Source: Archaeoglobus sp. UBA234 (GTDB taxonomy: Archaea; Halobacteriota; Archaeoglobi; Archaeoglobales; Archaeoglobaceae). Taken from it: 64,000 nucleotides of DNA. Both the position numbers and the translations under genes were made by a program. The notes beneath the pieces are model-generated. The model saw only the letters and a program-made list of their open reading frames with translations. It ran no database searches and was not told where the DNA came from. The stretch spans positions 1 through 64,000 of the forward strand of contig DACH01000020.1 of assembly GCA_002494625.1 (NCBI GenBank). Reading direction: 5' to 3'. Shown piece after piece: positions 44,207 to 53,209 of this stretch (within the stretch, counting starts at the first letter, position 1; each line of letters starts with the position of its first letter).

Positions 44207-45933
44207 GGAATTAACCTGAGAATTACCACAGTTCCCCTCGGACTGTTATTTTCTATCTCCACTCTTCCACCATACCTCTCAACGACCTTTTTCACTATAT
44301 ACAGCCCAAGCCCGGATCTTCCAGTCTCACCATAGGCAAAACCCTCTTCAAAAACCCGCTCTTTAATCTCATCCGGTATGCCCTTACCGAAGTCTTCTAT
44401 CCTCATTTCACATTCTTTCTTCTTCTTTATTTTTATCTCAATTCTGTCTGTCTCACCGTGGATGACGGAGTTCCTTATGATGTTTGAGATGACTGATCTT
44501 ATCGTCTCATCTGCCCTAACTATGCAGTCACCCTCAATCATGCTCTTGATGCCAAATTCCTTCTCAAACTCCTCCAGTATCTCCTTCGAGACCTCTCTCA
44601 AACTCACAGGTTCAAGTTCTCCCGACTCTGTTATTTTCTCAAGCTCACCCATATCCTCGATAAGTTCAGCACTCCTCCTTACTGCAGCCTGTACATTCTC
44701 TAAAAGTCTCCTGTCTTCTTCAGAGACTTTCCCCATCAGCATATCTACTGCACCTTCAATCACAGAAAGGTCATTCAGGATGTCATGTCTCAGAATCTTG
44801 TTGATAAGTCTGAGAATCTCATTCCTGTTTTCAATATCTTTCTGCATCTTTATCCTCTCAGTTATGTCCCTTGCTACACCGATTCTGCCCGTAACCTTCT
44901 TACCATCATAGAGATTAGTCACATTCAATTCCATTGGCACCCGCTCACCATTTTTGCTGCAGACTTCAAGCATGAGGAGGGGTGTATTGTAGCCTTTTAA
45001 ACCAAGTCTGAAACTTTCAAGTGCAACTTTATGGTATTCTTCTGGGAGAATCTTTGTGAAATGCTCTCCTATAAGCTCATCAGCTGTATATCCTATTTTC
45101 TCTGTAAATCTTTCATTGAAAAAAGTAAATCTTCCATCGATGTCTAAGGTGAATACTATATCGCTCAGAGTTTGAATTAGGGTTTTGTATCTCTCCTCAC
45201 TCCATCTCAGCTTCTCCTCAAATTTTTTCCTTTCTGTCTGATCTCTGATTGTTCCGAGAATGGCTTTTTTACCACCATAAGATATTGAGCTAACCGAGAA
45301 ATCACAGTATCTGATCTCCCCGTCTTTTGCCACAACTCTGGCTTCAAAAGTTTCTGGAGGTTTACCACCTCCCAGTCTCTCGATAGCTGTCTCGATCAGC
45401 CTGTTCCTGTCTTCATGGTGGATTAACGAGAAAGGATACATCTCATAAAGCTCCTCTTTTGAATATCCGGTCAATTCACAGAGTCTATCATTTACAAAAA
45501 GAAAGCGGTTCTCATCAACTATATAAATTGCATCATGGCTCTTCTCGACGAGCGTTTTATACTTCTCTTCAGATTCTTTCAGAGATCTTTCGGTCTCCTT
45601 AAGACCTGTTATGTCATCGACAACATGGAGAAAGAATCTTTTACCACCAATATATACTTCATCAACACTGGCTTTAAGCCACCTGTTATGAAATTCTTCA
45701 TAATACTCCTTTCCTTTTTTAATCCCTCTAAGAAATGCCAGAATTCGACAGGTTTCCGGGGGAGAGTCTAAATTGTGAAAAACTTTGTAGCATTTTTTCA
45801 TTTCTGCCTCTCCAAAGAACTCCTTCATCTTTCTATTTATCTTTATCAGGTTGAAATCCTCGTCTATTATCGATACCATCATATCTATGGCATCAATCAT
45901 TTTTCCCCACTCTTCCAGGACATCAACCACCAT
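44200..45933 (-). CDS. PAS-domain sensor histidine kinase
   Basis: Three PAS domains in tandem (about residues 5-115, 120-240, 245-370) are followed by an H-box L-R-H-D-I-L-N-D with the phospho-accepting His near 380, and a HATPase_c domain with N-box N-I-I-R-N-S-V-I-H-G and G-box D-F-G-K-G-I-P-D and G-L-G-L-Y-I-V. No transmembrane segment is evident, so sensing is probably cytoplasmic. No response regulator is adjacent. The start is ATG 45933, 22-29 nt after a TATA-like TTTTATATC and without a ribosome-binding site. Archaeoglobales encode many such orphan kinases. Confidence 0.9.
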   Translation of the reverse strand: MVVDVLEEWGKMIDAIDMMVSIIDEDFNLIKINRKMKEFFGEAEMKKCYKVFHNLDSPPETCRILAFLRGIKKGKEYYEEFHNRWLKASVDEVYIGGKRFFLHVVDDITGLKETERSLKESEEKYKTLVEKSHDAIYIVDENRFLFVNDRLCELTGYSKEELYEMYPFSLIHHEDRNRLIETAIERLGGGKPPETFEARVVAKDGEIRYCDFSVSSISYGGKKAILGTIRDQTERKKFEEKLRWSEERYKTLIQTLSDIVFTLDIDGRFTFFNERFTEKIGYTADELIGEHFTKILPEEYHKVALESFRLGLKGYNTPLLMLEVCSKNGERVPMELNVTNLYDGKKVTGRIGVARDITERIKMQKDIENRNEILRLINKILRHDILNDLSVIEGAVDMLMGKVSEEDRRLLENVQAAVRRSAELIEDMGELEKITESGELEPVSLREVSKEILEEFEKEFGIKSMIEGDCIVRADETIRSVISNIIRNSVIHGETDRIEIKIKKKKECEMRIEDFGKGIPDEIKERVFEEGFAYGETGRSGLGLYIVKKVVERYGGRVEIENNSPRGTVVILRLIPY

Positions 45934-45962
45934 CAATCAACAATTTTTAGATTGATATAAAA
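45932..45962 (-). promoter_or_regulatory. Kinase-gene TATA box with inverted repeat
   Basis: On the minus strand TTTTATATC (45954-45962) is a TATA-like element. ATCAATC and GATTGAT (45932-45938 and 45950-45956) form a perfect 7-bp inverted repeat spanning the box edge to the ATG. It could be an operator overlying the transcription start, or chance in A/T-rich DNA. Confidence 0.35.
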
Positions 45963-46006
45963 CAATAATGGTCAAATTTTTGATGTTATAACTAAAACTA
46001 TAAAAT

Positions 46007-47185
46007 TTAATCAAGAATTTCGAGGAATGCGTCCAGCCTCTGTTCAATCTGAGCCTCGGAAAAGGCTCTCTGATCGGTCATATCTGCCTCAACTACAATA
46101 CTTGGAACACTCAGCATCTTTTGAATCTCATACTGCCCGAATGAGTAGGGTTTGCAACTTCTGTTGCTGTGTATCACAACACCATCAACATCGTATAAGT
46201 CGATGAGTTTGTTAATAGTCTCCGCCATTTCTTCAAGCCCTATGTTCAGGTAGATCCCAATGTATGTCTCTGCAACAGCCCCCAATAGATCTCCTGTGCC
46301 TGTTTTGATTAAACCTGTCCAAGCATTTGTATAGGTGTCAGCAACCATACATGTTCTTCTTTCAGCAAAGAACTCGGAAAACCAGCGAAGTCTATACCAC
46401 ACCGGAATGTTGTCCCACAGGAGTCTATGCTTCTCGTCATCCACAGCAGCTATTCCCCTTTTCACCCTTTCGTCAAGTTCCTCCTTCATCGAGCGATAAA
46501 ACTCCAGAGGCTGCTGTGTTCCTCTCAGACAGACTATTGGCGCCATGTTGAGAAAAGCATCAAAACACGTCAGCGGTGATGGTCTGTTCCGTCCCATGTG
46601 CAGAACATCCCTATAGCTCTCAACACCTTCAACTGAAAGTTTCAGAACTTTCCTGAACCTGCTCTCATCAAAACTCTCACCCTTAATCTTCTCAAGGAAA
46701 TCTATAAAGTCATAGAGCTGATTTTCGACATAGTCCACATAGCTCTCTTTAAGCTCCTTTCTGACAAAGGGAATGTCAAGTATAAACAGAGGAACCTTAA
46801 AGATTCTTGAGAGAACCTCATACCATTTCACAACCGTATTGCATATGTTATTGCAAGCAAATAGAAAATCTGGCTTTGGCAGACCTCCAACAGGACTCGT
46901 ACCAGCAAAAACAGAGCCTATATCACATCTTGCATAGGAACATAAATCCTGTGAAAATCCCTTCTCCTCGGCAAAGCTGGAGAAGTGAGTGCCAAGCTTT
47001 GAAGCACCAATCAGGGCTCCGTGGTTCTCGGGATAGACAGGATAAATATCCATTGCATAGAGAAACTCGACGGGTGCACCACTCGTTACCCAGCCATTAA
47101 TCTCAGTCTGTCTGCCCTGAAAGTAGTACCCGAGCATTATTTCACGCATTCTCGCCGTGGAATTGAGTTTCTTGATTTTTCCCAT
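46007..47185 (-). CDS. 2-hydroxyacyl-CoA dehydratase family subunit (HgdB/BcrC/FldB-like)
   Basis: The protein belongs to the 2-hydroxyglutaryl-CoA dehydratase D-component superfamily, which also contains benzoyl-CoA reductase subunits and double-cubane cluster proteins. Cysteines that could hold a [4Fe-4S] cluster are seen in C-S-Y-A-R-C-D-I-G, F-A-C-N-N-I-C-N-T and N-R-S-C-K-P-Y-S. I start at ATG 47185 behind GGAGGAGT. It follows a second family member with almost no gap, so they form a heterodimer. No ATPase activator gene is present. Dehydration of a 2-hydroxyacyl-CoA or another ATP-driven reduction is possible. Confidence 0.85.
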   Translation of the reverse strand: MGKIKKLNSTARMREIMLGYYFQGRQTEINGWVTSGAPVEFLYAMDIYPVYPENHGALIGASKLGTHFSSFAEEKGFSQDLCSYARCDIGSVFAGTSPVGGLPKPDFLFACNNICNTVVKWYEVLSRIFKVPLFILDIPFVRKELKESYVDYVENQLYDFIDFLEKIKGESFDESRFRKVLKLSVEGVESYRDVLHMGRNRPSPLTCFDAFLNMAPIVCLRGTQQPLEFYRSMKEELDERVKRGIAAVDDEKHRLLWDNIPVWYRLRWFSEFFAERRTCMVADTYTNAWTGLIKTGTGDLLGAVAETYIGIYLNIGLEEMAETINKLIDLYDVDGVVIHSNRSCKPYSFGQYEIQKMLSVPSIVVEADMTDQRAFSEAQIEQRLDAFLEILD

Positions 47186-47187
47186 AA

Positions 47188-48201
47188 TCACTCCTCCAGC
47201 ATTTCGTAAAAAGCCTCTAATCTCGTTCTCAACTGCTCTGTTGAAATAGGGAACTCAAGCTCAATAAGAAGCGTTTTTTTACCCATCTCTTCAAATTTTT
47301 CTTTCAATTGTGGATAGTCAAAAAAGTGCGGCTCACAGAACTTCAAAAGCAGGAAAATAACCGCATCTACATCTTCAGCTTTTTCAATAAGGTATTTGAA
47401 TCTTCCATCCTCAGGGTAGTTTTTTGTTGGGCATGGAGCCTTCTTAAGGTATTTTTCTGCAAGAAAGTCCATCAACTCATCCATGGTATCAGGAATTTTC
47501 TTTTTTGTGAAGGTTGTGAAGAATCTGCTTCCTGTACAGAGATCATCGATTATCCTGAATCCTGTATCTCTTATCAACTCCATAACCTCGGGGATGGGGC
47601 ACACACTACCCGTAACAAGGGCTTTTTTTATTGTATCATCCTTTTTTCTCTCTTTTTTACTTCTAATCTCCTCAAATCTTAATCTGAGCAACCTGATAAC
47701 CTCTTCAGGCGTTTCTGTCTCTGCATTCAGGATAAGGTGATAGTCAGGCTCAATCTCAAAAAGCTTTTTCAGGAGGTTCTCAAGCTCAGAATATATCCTG
47801 ATGGATTCTGAGAGGTTTTTCTCATCTATTTCTCTACCACTCCAGTTTTCAAGGGTTTCTTTAAGGCTGTAAAACTCCTCAATAAGGAACTCCTTAGCTC
47901 TGTGATCTATTTTTGTTGGAAATTCCATGCTGAAAACCTTCATTTCTGAATTTCTATCCCAAATGTCTGCCAGCCGCATCAGTGAATCACAACTTCTTGT
48001 AAAAACAACTCCTTGGAATCGAAGTTCTCCATTAAGCATTCTTTCAAGACTTCCTCTGACCTGAGAACAGCAATAGCTCTGAATATGTGTGTTTGCAAGG
48101 CTGACAGAATCATTTCTTGCAAGCACACGAACAGGCAAAAATCCTGCAGCTCTTATCAACTCTTTCGGTGTAAATGTGCAGAAATAGCCCACTTTCTCCA
48201 T
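47188..48201 (-). CDS. 2-hydroxyacyl-CoA dehydratase family second subunit (HgdA/BcrB/FldC-like)
   Basis: The 337-residue partner starts V-G-Y-F-C-T-F-T-P-K-E-L-I-R-A-A-G-F, the family N-terminal motif. It has cluster-binding cysteine candidates in Y-C-C-S-Q-V-R, T-R-S-C-D-S-L, D-D-L-C-T-G-S-R and a late K-F-C-E-P-H-F-F-D-Y-P. GGAGG precedes the ATG. Each subunit normally carries one Fe-S cluster at the interface, and the archaeal activator (an ASKHA ATPase) must be encoded elsewhere if needed. Confidence 0.85.
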   Translation of the reverse strand: MEKVGYFCTFTPKELIRAAGFLPVRVLARNDSVSLANTHIQSYCCSQVRGSLERMLNGELRFQGVVFTRSCDSLMRLADIWDRNSEMKVFSMEFPTKIDHRAKEFLIEEFYSLKETLENWSGREIDEKNLSESIRIYSELENLLKKLFEIEPDYHLILNAETETPEEVIRLLRLRFEEIRSKKERKKDDTIKKALVTGSVCPIPEVMELIRDTGFRIIDDLCTGSRFFTTFTKKKIPDTMDELMDFLAEKYLKKAPCPTKNYPEDGRFKYLIEKAEDVDAVIFLLLKFCEPHFFDYPQLKEKFEEMGKKTLLIELEFPISTEQLRTRLEAFYEMLEE

Positions 48202-48329
48202 GTTAATCCTCCTGTTTTTTCATTTAGTCAATTCAGAAGTTAAAAGATTATCGATATTTTTCAGGATTAAGTATTCTTGTTTCAATATGAAAGAGTAAAA
48301 CTTAAACCTTTCAAGAAAATTTTGTTATC

Positions 48330-49022
48330 ATGAAAACGATTGGGCTTCTCGGAGGGATGAGTTGGGAGTCAACAGCAGAATATTATCGAATCATCAATGA
48401 ACTTGTATCTAAGAAACTTGGAGGTCTCCACTCTGCAAAGTGTCTTCTGTATAGCTTTGACTTCGATGAGATAACTGAAAAACAGAAGGCTGGAAAGTGG
48501 GATGAACTTGGTGAAATTCTGGGAGAGATGGCTGTAAAGCTCGAAAAAGCTGGAGCAGATATGATTCTGATATGCACCAACACAATGCATAAGGTAGCGG
48601 ATGATGTTCAGGGAATGATTAATGTTCCGCTTGTGAGCATAATCGATGCAACTGCTGAGGAAATAAAAGAAAAAGGTGTCGGCAAGGCTGGCCTTCTTGG
48701 TACCCGTTTTACAATGGAGGATAATTTTTACAGGGATGGTCTTGAATCACATGGAATTGAAGCGGTGATTCCTGAAAGAGACGATAGAGTGTTCGTGCAC
48801 AATGTAATTTTTGGAGAGCTATGCAAAGGAATAATAAAGAAAGAGTCAAAAAAGAGGTTTCTTGAGATAATAGACAGCCTACTTGATCAGGGTGCTGAAG
48901 GAATCATTCTTGGGTGTACAGAAATACCTCTACTGATAAAGCAAGAAGATGTAGAGGTTCCTGTATTTGATACAACATATATCCACGCAAAGAAAGCTGT
49001 TGAACTTGCTCTAAAAAATTAA
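48330..49022 (+). CDS. Aspartate/glutamate racemase family protein
   Basis: The two-cysteine racemase arrangement is present: C82 in I-C-T-N-T-M-H and C196 in L-G-C-T-E-I-P, in a 230-residue protein that starts I-G-L-L-G-G-M-S-W-E-S-T. This is the YgeA/aspartate racemase branch. It diverges from the dehydratase pair and could feed D-amino-acid or 2-hydroxy-acid metabolism; linkage is inference. A TATA-like ACTTAAAC about 27 nt upstream implies a leaderless message. Confidence 0.9.
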   Translation: MKTIGLLGGMSWESTAEYYRIINELVSKKLGGLHSAKCLLYSFDFDEITEKQKAGKWDELGEILGEMAVKLEKAGADMILICTNTMHKVADDVQGMINVPLVSIIDATAEEIKEKGVGKAGLLGTRFTMEDNFYRDGLESHGIEAVIPERDDRVFVHNVIFGELCKGIIKKESKKRFLEIIDSLLDQGAEGIILGCTEIPLLIKQEDVEVPVFDTTYIHAKKAVELALKN

Positions 49023-49089
49023 CATAGTTATAACCTAAAATACGAAAGATTAAAATCTTTTTTATTATCTATTATTTCCAGGTGATATT

Positions 49090-49449
49090 ATGAAGAGTGG
49101 ATTGCTTATTGTCTTGAATACAGGACTAGACAATCCTACAAGATCTACCAGGGCTTTTCAAATGGCTAAAATTGCAGCAGAAAAGGGTATAGACGTTGTT
49201 TTGTTTCTGGTGGATGATGCGGTATTCCTCGCAAAAAAAGGCATTGCAGAGAATGTAAAGGCACCAACTGGAGACGAGCTGAAAACATACCTTCAGTTTC
49301 TGGTTGAGAACGATGTTCCAATTTTTGTATGCAAACCCTGCGCATCAACAAGACAGATAAGAGAAGATGAACTGGTCGCCAATGCTAGAATAGAAACAGG
49401 CTATACACTCATTGATTTGACAATGGAGAGAAAAGTCCTCTGCTTTTAA
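49090..49449 (+). CDS. DsrE-family sulfur-transfer-like protein
   Basis: The 119-residue protein has the DsrE/DsrF fold pattern: L-L-I-V-L-N-T-G-L-D-N-P, then G-I-D-V-V-L-F-L-V-D-D-A-V. Two cysteines lie at C81 and C84 in V-C-K-P-C, where DsrE proteins carry the persulfide-bearing residue. It probably handles sulfane sulfur or is a peroxiredoxin-like helper. No dsr genes are nearby. AGGTGAT precedes the ATG. Confidence 0.82.
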   Translation: MKSGLLIVLNTGLDNPTRSTRAFQMAKIAAEKGIDVVLFLVDDAVFLAKKGIAENVKAPTGDELKTYLQFLVENDVPIFVCKPCASTRQIREDELVANARIETGYTLIDLTMERKVLCF

Positions 49450-49503
49450 TTTTCATAACTGACTACCGGCAAACTTATTTTCCATGAAGTACAATTCTAA
49501 ATA

Positions 49504-50106
49504 ATGGGAGAGAAAGAGTTTTTTATACCCTATCTTCGCTTTCAGCTGAAAAATGGGAACAAAATCTGGGTCGACGCTTATTTTCCTGCTAAACTCAGTA
49601 ACCCGTTCAGAATAGCAGGGCTGATCAGGAGCAGGGTAGATTCCCCCTCTGCTCATGAGAACAAGCTGGATGAGAACAAGCTGGATGGAATGAGCCACTC
49701 AGAAATTCTGAATTTCGCTTTTAAGGCACTTGGTAATGCGAAAGTTGAGCTTGAAACTGTAAAGAGGGACAGAGGCCTCAGTTATGGAAGATGGTCCTTT
49801 TTGAGGTTGCTTTTTGTACCTCTTGGCCTGAGAAAAAAGATTGTAGAAGATGAAACAAGAGCAAAGCTTCAGAATGAACTTTCACAGGCAATAGACATCC
49901 TCAAAATTTTAATTGAAGGAAAACCAGACTATGGTAAAGGTTTTGTGAGGCTAAAGTTAGTTGATGGCGTCCCGGTTGATGCAGTTTACAAGGAACTCTA
50001 TAAAATAGACAGTGGATTTAGAGAATCTGTTGAAGAGCTATGGAGTGGATCTAAATCAATCAGTAAAGCCAGCAGGCAACCTGATGATTTTTCTCAATTT
50101 CTTTGA
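49504..50106 (+). CDS. Hypothetical protein with recent internal duplication
   Basis: The 200-residue protein is not recognised. It has a beta-rich start (F-F-I-P-Y-L-R-F-Q-L-K-N-G-N-K-I-W-V), a charged linker with E-N-K-L-D repeated twice (from a 15-bp DNA duplication), and a mostly helical second half. There is no signal peptide or membrane segment. Codon use looks like its neighbours. The last 47 nt overlap the convergent oppF gene, which is unusual and raises some doubt about where the true ends lie. Confidence 0.55.
   Translation: MGEKEFFIPYLRFQLKNGNKIWVDAYFPAKLSNPFRIAGLIRSRVDSPSAHENKLDENKLDGMSHSEILNFAFKALGNAKVELETVKRDRGLSYGRWSFLRLLFVPLGLRKKIVEDETRAKLQNELSQAIDILKILIEGKPDYGKGFVRLKLVDGVPVDAVYKELYKIDSGFRESVEELWSGSKSISKASRQPDDFSQFL
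49655..49684 (+). repeat. 15-bp perfect tandem duplication inside a gene
   Basis: ATGAGAACAAGCTGG occurs twice in direct succession, adding five codons in frame (E-N-K-L-D repeated). Exact identity suggests a recent slippage event. Confidence 0.85.
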
Positions 50107-51058
50107 ATTCAGGTTCCTTTTCTCTGCAAATCTCTTTTGCATAAGGGCACCTTGGATGAAATCTACAGCCTGATGGAGGGTTGATAGGACTTGGTGGCTC
50201 ACCCTGAACTTCTATTTTACCTTTACTTTTTTCAATGTCAGGATCAGGAACAGGAATTGCTGAGAATAGGAGCTTGGTATATGGATGAAGTGGTTCCTCA
50301 AAAAGCCTGTCCGATTCTCCAACCTCAACAATCTTGCCGAGATACATCACACCAGTTCTATGACTCATGTACTTTACTATGCCCAAATCATGGCTGATGA
50401 ACAGGTATGTGAGATCCATATCCTCCTGTATGTCCTTCAATGTGTTGAGAATGTTCGCCTGAACAGATACATCAAGCGCTGAGGTTGGCTCATCAAGAAC
50501 AACAAAATCAGGTTTCAGTGAGAGGATCCTCGCCATTGCTATTCTCTGTCTCTGCCCACCACTGAACTCGTGAGGATATCGGTAAAGATGACCCTCGTTC
50601 AAACCTACCAGCTCAAGCAATTCAACAACAAAATCTTCCGGGTCATCAACTCCAATTCCATGATGCTTTACCGGCTCCATTACAAGCTGAAAGACGGTCT
50701 GTCTTGGGTTCAGTGATGAGTAGGGATCCTGAAACATTATCTGAGCCTTTTTTCTGAACCAGCCCATCTCATTTTTTCTGAATTTTGTTACATCTCTCCC
50801 CTCGTATACAATCCTGCCTCCTGTCGGTTCTATCAACCTCAGAATTGTTCTTCCAACTGTCGTTTTCCCACATCCGCTTTCTCCAACAAGTCCAAAGGTT
50901 TCACCTTTTTCTATTGTGAAAGATACATCATCAACTGCCTTTACATAGCCTTTCGTGAAAAAGAGCCCTTTAACGGGAAAATACTTTTTCAGATTTTCAA
51001 CTCTCAGAAGAGTTCTGGAGTTCTCCTGTACCATATATTCAGCCTCACTCAACGACAT
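50060..51058 (-). CDS. Peptide-type ABC transporter ATP-binding protein (OppF/DppF-like)
   Basis: The 332-residue nucleotide-binding subunit has Walker A G-E-S-G-C-G-K-T-T near residue 59, signature S-G-G-Q-R-Q-R near 166, Walker B V-V-L-D-E-P-T near 187, and the C-terminal oligopeptide_ABC_C motif G-C-R-F-H-P-R-C-P with further cysteines. It pairs with the OppD-like ATPase to drive uptake. It is the last gene of the transporter operon. Confidence 0.93.
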   Translation of the reverse strand: MSLSEAEYMVQENSRTLLRVENLKKYFPVKGLFFTKGYVKAVDDVSFTIEKGETFGLVGESGCGKTTVGRTILRLIEPTGGRIVYEGRDVTKFRKNEMGWFRKKAQIMFQDPYSSLNPRQTVFQLVMEPVKHHGIGVDDPEDFVVELLELVGLNEGHLYRYPHEFSGGQRQRIAMARILSLKPDFVVLDEPTSALDVSVQANILNTLKDIQEDMDLTYLFISHDLGIVKYMSHRTGVMYLGKIVEVGESDRLFEEPLHPYTKLLFSAIPVPDPDIEKSKGKIEVQGEPPSPINPPSGCRFHPRCPYAKEICREKEPEFKEIEKNHQVACWLY

Positions 51059-51070
51059 ACAACCACCTGT

Positions 51071-52048
51071 TCACCTATTGTGACATGCAACGAAATGATT
51101 CTTCTTAACCTCTCTCAGCTCAGGTATCTTCTCCTTGCATACCTTTGAAATCTCAGGACATCTTGGATGGAATCTGCAACCCGATGGTGGATTTATCAGG
51201 CTTGGAACCGTGCCAGGAATTGTCTCAAGCCTCTCTATTTTTTTAAGTGGGTTTGGAACTGCTTTGAGGAGGCCTTGAGTATATGGATGAACTGGGTTTT
51301 TGAAGACCTCTGTAACTTCTGCGACCTCTACTATCTTACCTGCATACATTACAGCCACCCTATCAGCCATGTCTGCAACAACACCCATGTCGTGTGTTAT
51401 AAGAATAACAGTCACTCCATATCTCTTTTTCATTTCCTTTATCAGCCAGAGAATCTGAGCCTGAACAGTTACATCAAGGGCAGTAGTCGGCTCATCGGCT
51501 ATGAGAATCCTTGGATCGTTGGATATCCCAATACCTATGGTAACCCTCTGTTTCATTCCTCCGCTGAGTTCGTGAGGATAATTGGAGACTCTCCTCTCTG
51601 GATCGGGAAGAAGTACTGTTCTGAGGATATTAACAGCTTTCTTTATTCCATCTTTTATGCTTTTGACTCTTCCATGGACAAACAATGACTCAGAAACCTG
51701 ATAACCAACATTGTAAAGGGGATCGAGGGAAGACTGAGGGTCTTGGAATATGTAGGCAATATCATTCCCTCTGATTGTCCTTATCTCTTCATCAGGTAGC
51801 TCAAGGAGATTTAACCTTTCACCATCCGGGTTGTAGTACACCTCACCCCTAACTATTCTTCCTGGAGATTCTATAAGCTGTGTTATTGCTCTTGCAGTCA
51901 CACTTTTTCCACATCCAGTCTCACCAACAAGAGCAAAGGTCTCTCCTTCAAAGACATCGAAGGAAACCTCTTCAATCGCTTTGACTATACCCGCATATGT
52001 GTAGAAATGAACTGTAAGGTTCTTAACCTCAAGAATCTTTTTACTCAT
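51071..52048 (-). CDS. Peptide-type ABC transporter ATP-binding protein (OppD/DppD-like)
   Basis: 325 residues with Walker A G-E-T-G-C-G-K-S near residue 38, signature L-S-G-G-M-K-Q-R near 163, Walker B L-I-A-D-E-P-T-T-A-L-D near 186, and the C-terminal G-C-R-F-H-P-R-C-P-E cluster motif. It overlaps the upstream permease gene by 8 nt and precedes oppF by 12 nt, so expression is coupled. Confidence 0.93.
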   Translation of the reverse strand: MSKKILEVKNLTVHFYTYAGIVKAIEEVSFDVFEGETFALVGETGCGKSVTARAITQLIESPGRIVRGEVYYNPDGERLNLLELPDEEIRTIRGNDIAYIFQDPQSSLDPLYNVGYQVSESLFVHGRVKSIKDGIKKAVNILRTVLLPDPERRVSNYPHELSGGMKQRVTIGIGISNDPRILIADEPTTALDVTVQAQILWLIKEMKKRYGVTVILITHDMGVVADMADRVAVMYAGKIVEVAEVTEVFKNPVHPYTQGLLKAVPNPLKKIERLETIPGTVPSLINPPSGCRFHPRCPEISKVCKEKIPELREVKKNHFVACHNR

Positions 52049-53180
52049 GCTCCACCTCTTTTATTTCCATATCTTTTGTCTTTGATTTCTTTACTTTCTT
52101 CACTTTGAACTCAATACTCCTCCTTAATTTTGGATCAAGGACATCTCTCAGTGCATCTCCAAGAAGGTTCCAGCCAAGAACATCGAGAAAGACTATGAAA
52201 CCCGGAAATATTATAAGCCACCAGGCATTGGGGAAGAACTGTGTGCCATCATAAACGATTCTGCCCCAGTCAGCAATTGGGGGAGTTGCACCAAGTCCGA
52301 GGAAACTCAGACCAGCCTCGGTAAGAACAACCGTCCCGAAATCCAGAGTTACATAAACAAGTATGGGGCCAATAATATTGGGAAGAATATGTCTGAGCAT
52401 TATTTTGGATGATGGTAAACCAATTGCTCTGGCAGATTCAACATAAAGCGCTTCCCTCTCTGTCAGTGTTGAACCTCTGGTTATTCTCGCATATCCTGGC
52501 CACCAGACGACCGCCATTGCAATCATAACTGCAAGCAACCTGCTGAGATTTCCACCCTCAGTTCTCTCAAGTGCGAAAAGCCAGAGCAAAAATTGTTGAA
52601 GAGGAGGATATGTGTTTATGAGATAGGATATTCTATCGGGCAGGACGGCAGCGAAAGCAATAGCAAGAATAAGAGGTGGAAACGCAAGAAACATGTCTGT
52701 GATTCTCATGATAAGTTCGTCAATCTTTCCTCCGAAGTATCCAGCAATCAATCCGAGAATTATTCCTGCTGGAACGCCAAGGAGGATAACTATGATGGAT
52801 ATAACAAGTGAGGTTCTTGCTCCTTGAAGGAGGAGACTCAGTAAATCTCTTCCAAAGTGATCGGCTCCCAGAACGAAAAACTCTCCGGGAGGAGAAAGAT
52901 ATGTTTTTGAATTCTCAAAAATGGGGAAATAGTTATACTTGTAGGGTGCGATTAGAGGTCCAAATATACCAAGAAAAACAAAGATTGTGACAAGAAAAAG
53001 ACCAATTACTCCTGGTGGAGAGCGGTTTAGGGCATAAAACATAAGTTTCCATTCAGCAATTCTCGAGCGGTTTTTTTCCCTCCAGCCCTTTCTGATTGTG
53101 GATATCAGGTATACAAATAGCCCTATAAATGCGTCTGAGATTCTATCAAGAATCCCTCTGTAATACTCATCCTGACTCAT
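52041..53180 (-). CDS. Peptide-type ABC transporter permease (OppC/DppC-like)
   Basis: The inner permease of 379 residues has an N-terminal OppC_N-type helix (F-L-G-I-F-G-P-L-I-A-P), about six membrane helices and the cytoplasmic EAA coupling loop E-S-A-R-A-I-G-L-P-S-S-K-I-M near 265. The charged C-terminal tail is long (K-V-K-K-V-K-K-S-K), and the insertion of about 40 residues before the EAA loop (L-P-D-R-I-S-Y-L-I-N) is longer than in typical DppC. Confidence 0.92.
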   Translation of the reverse strand: MSQDEYYRGILDRISDAFIGLFVYLISTIRKGWREKNRSRIAEWKLMFYALNRSPPGVIGLFLVTIFVFLGIFGPLIAPYKYNYFPIFENSKTYLSPPGEFFVLGADHFGRDLLSLLLQGARTSLVISIIVILLGVPAGIILGLIAGYFGGKIDELIMRITDMFLAFPPLILAIAFAAVLPDRISYLINTYPPLQQFLLWLFALERTEGGNLSRLLAVMIAMAVVWWPGYARITRGSTLTEREALYVESARAIGLPSSKIMLRHILPNIIGPILVYVTLDFGTVVLTEAGLSFLGLGATPPIADWGRIVYDGTQFFPNAWWLIIFPGFIVFLDVLGWNLLGDALRDVLDPKLRRSIEFKVKKVKKSKTKDMEIKEVEHE

Positions 53181-53209
53181 TTCAACACCTCTTTGCTCTG
53201 CTTATCAAA

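Noticed and set aside
44378..44911. 177-codon plus-strand frame opposite the histidine kinase
   Set aside because: Ser/Ile/Leu-rich shadow of the HATPase region.
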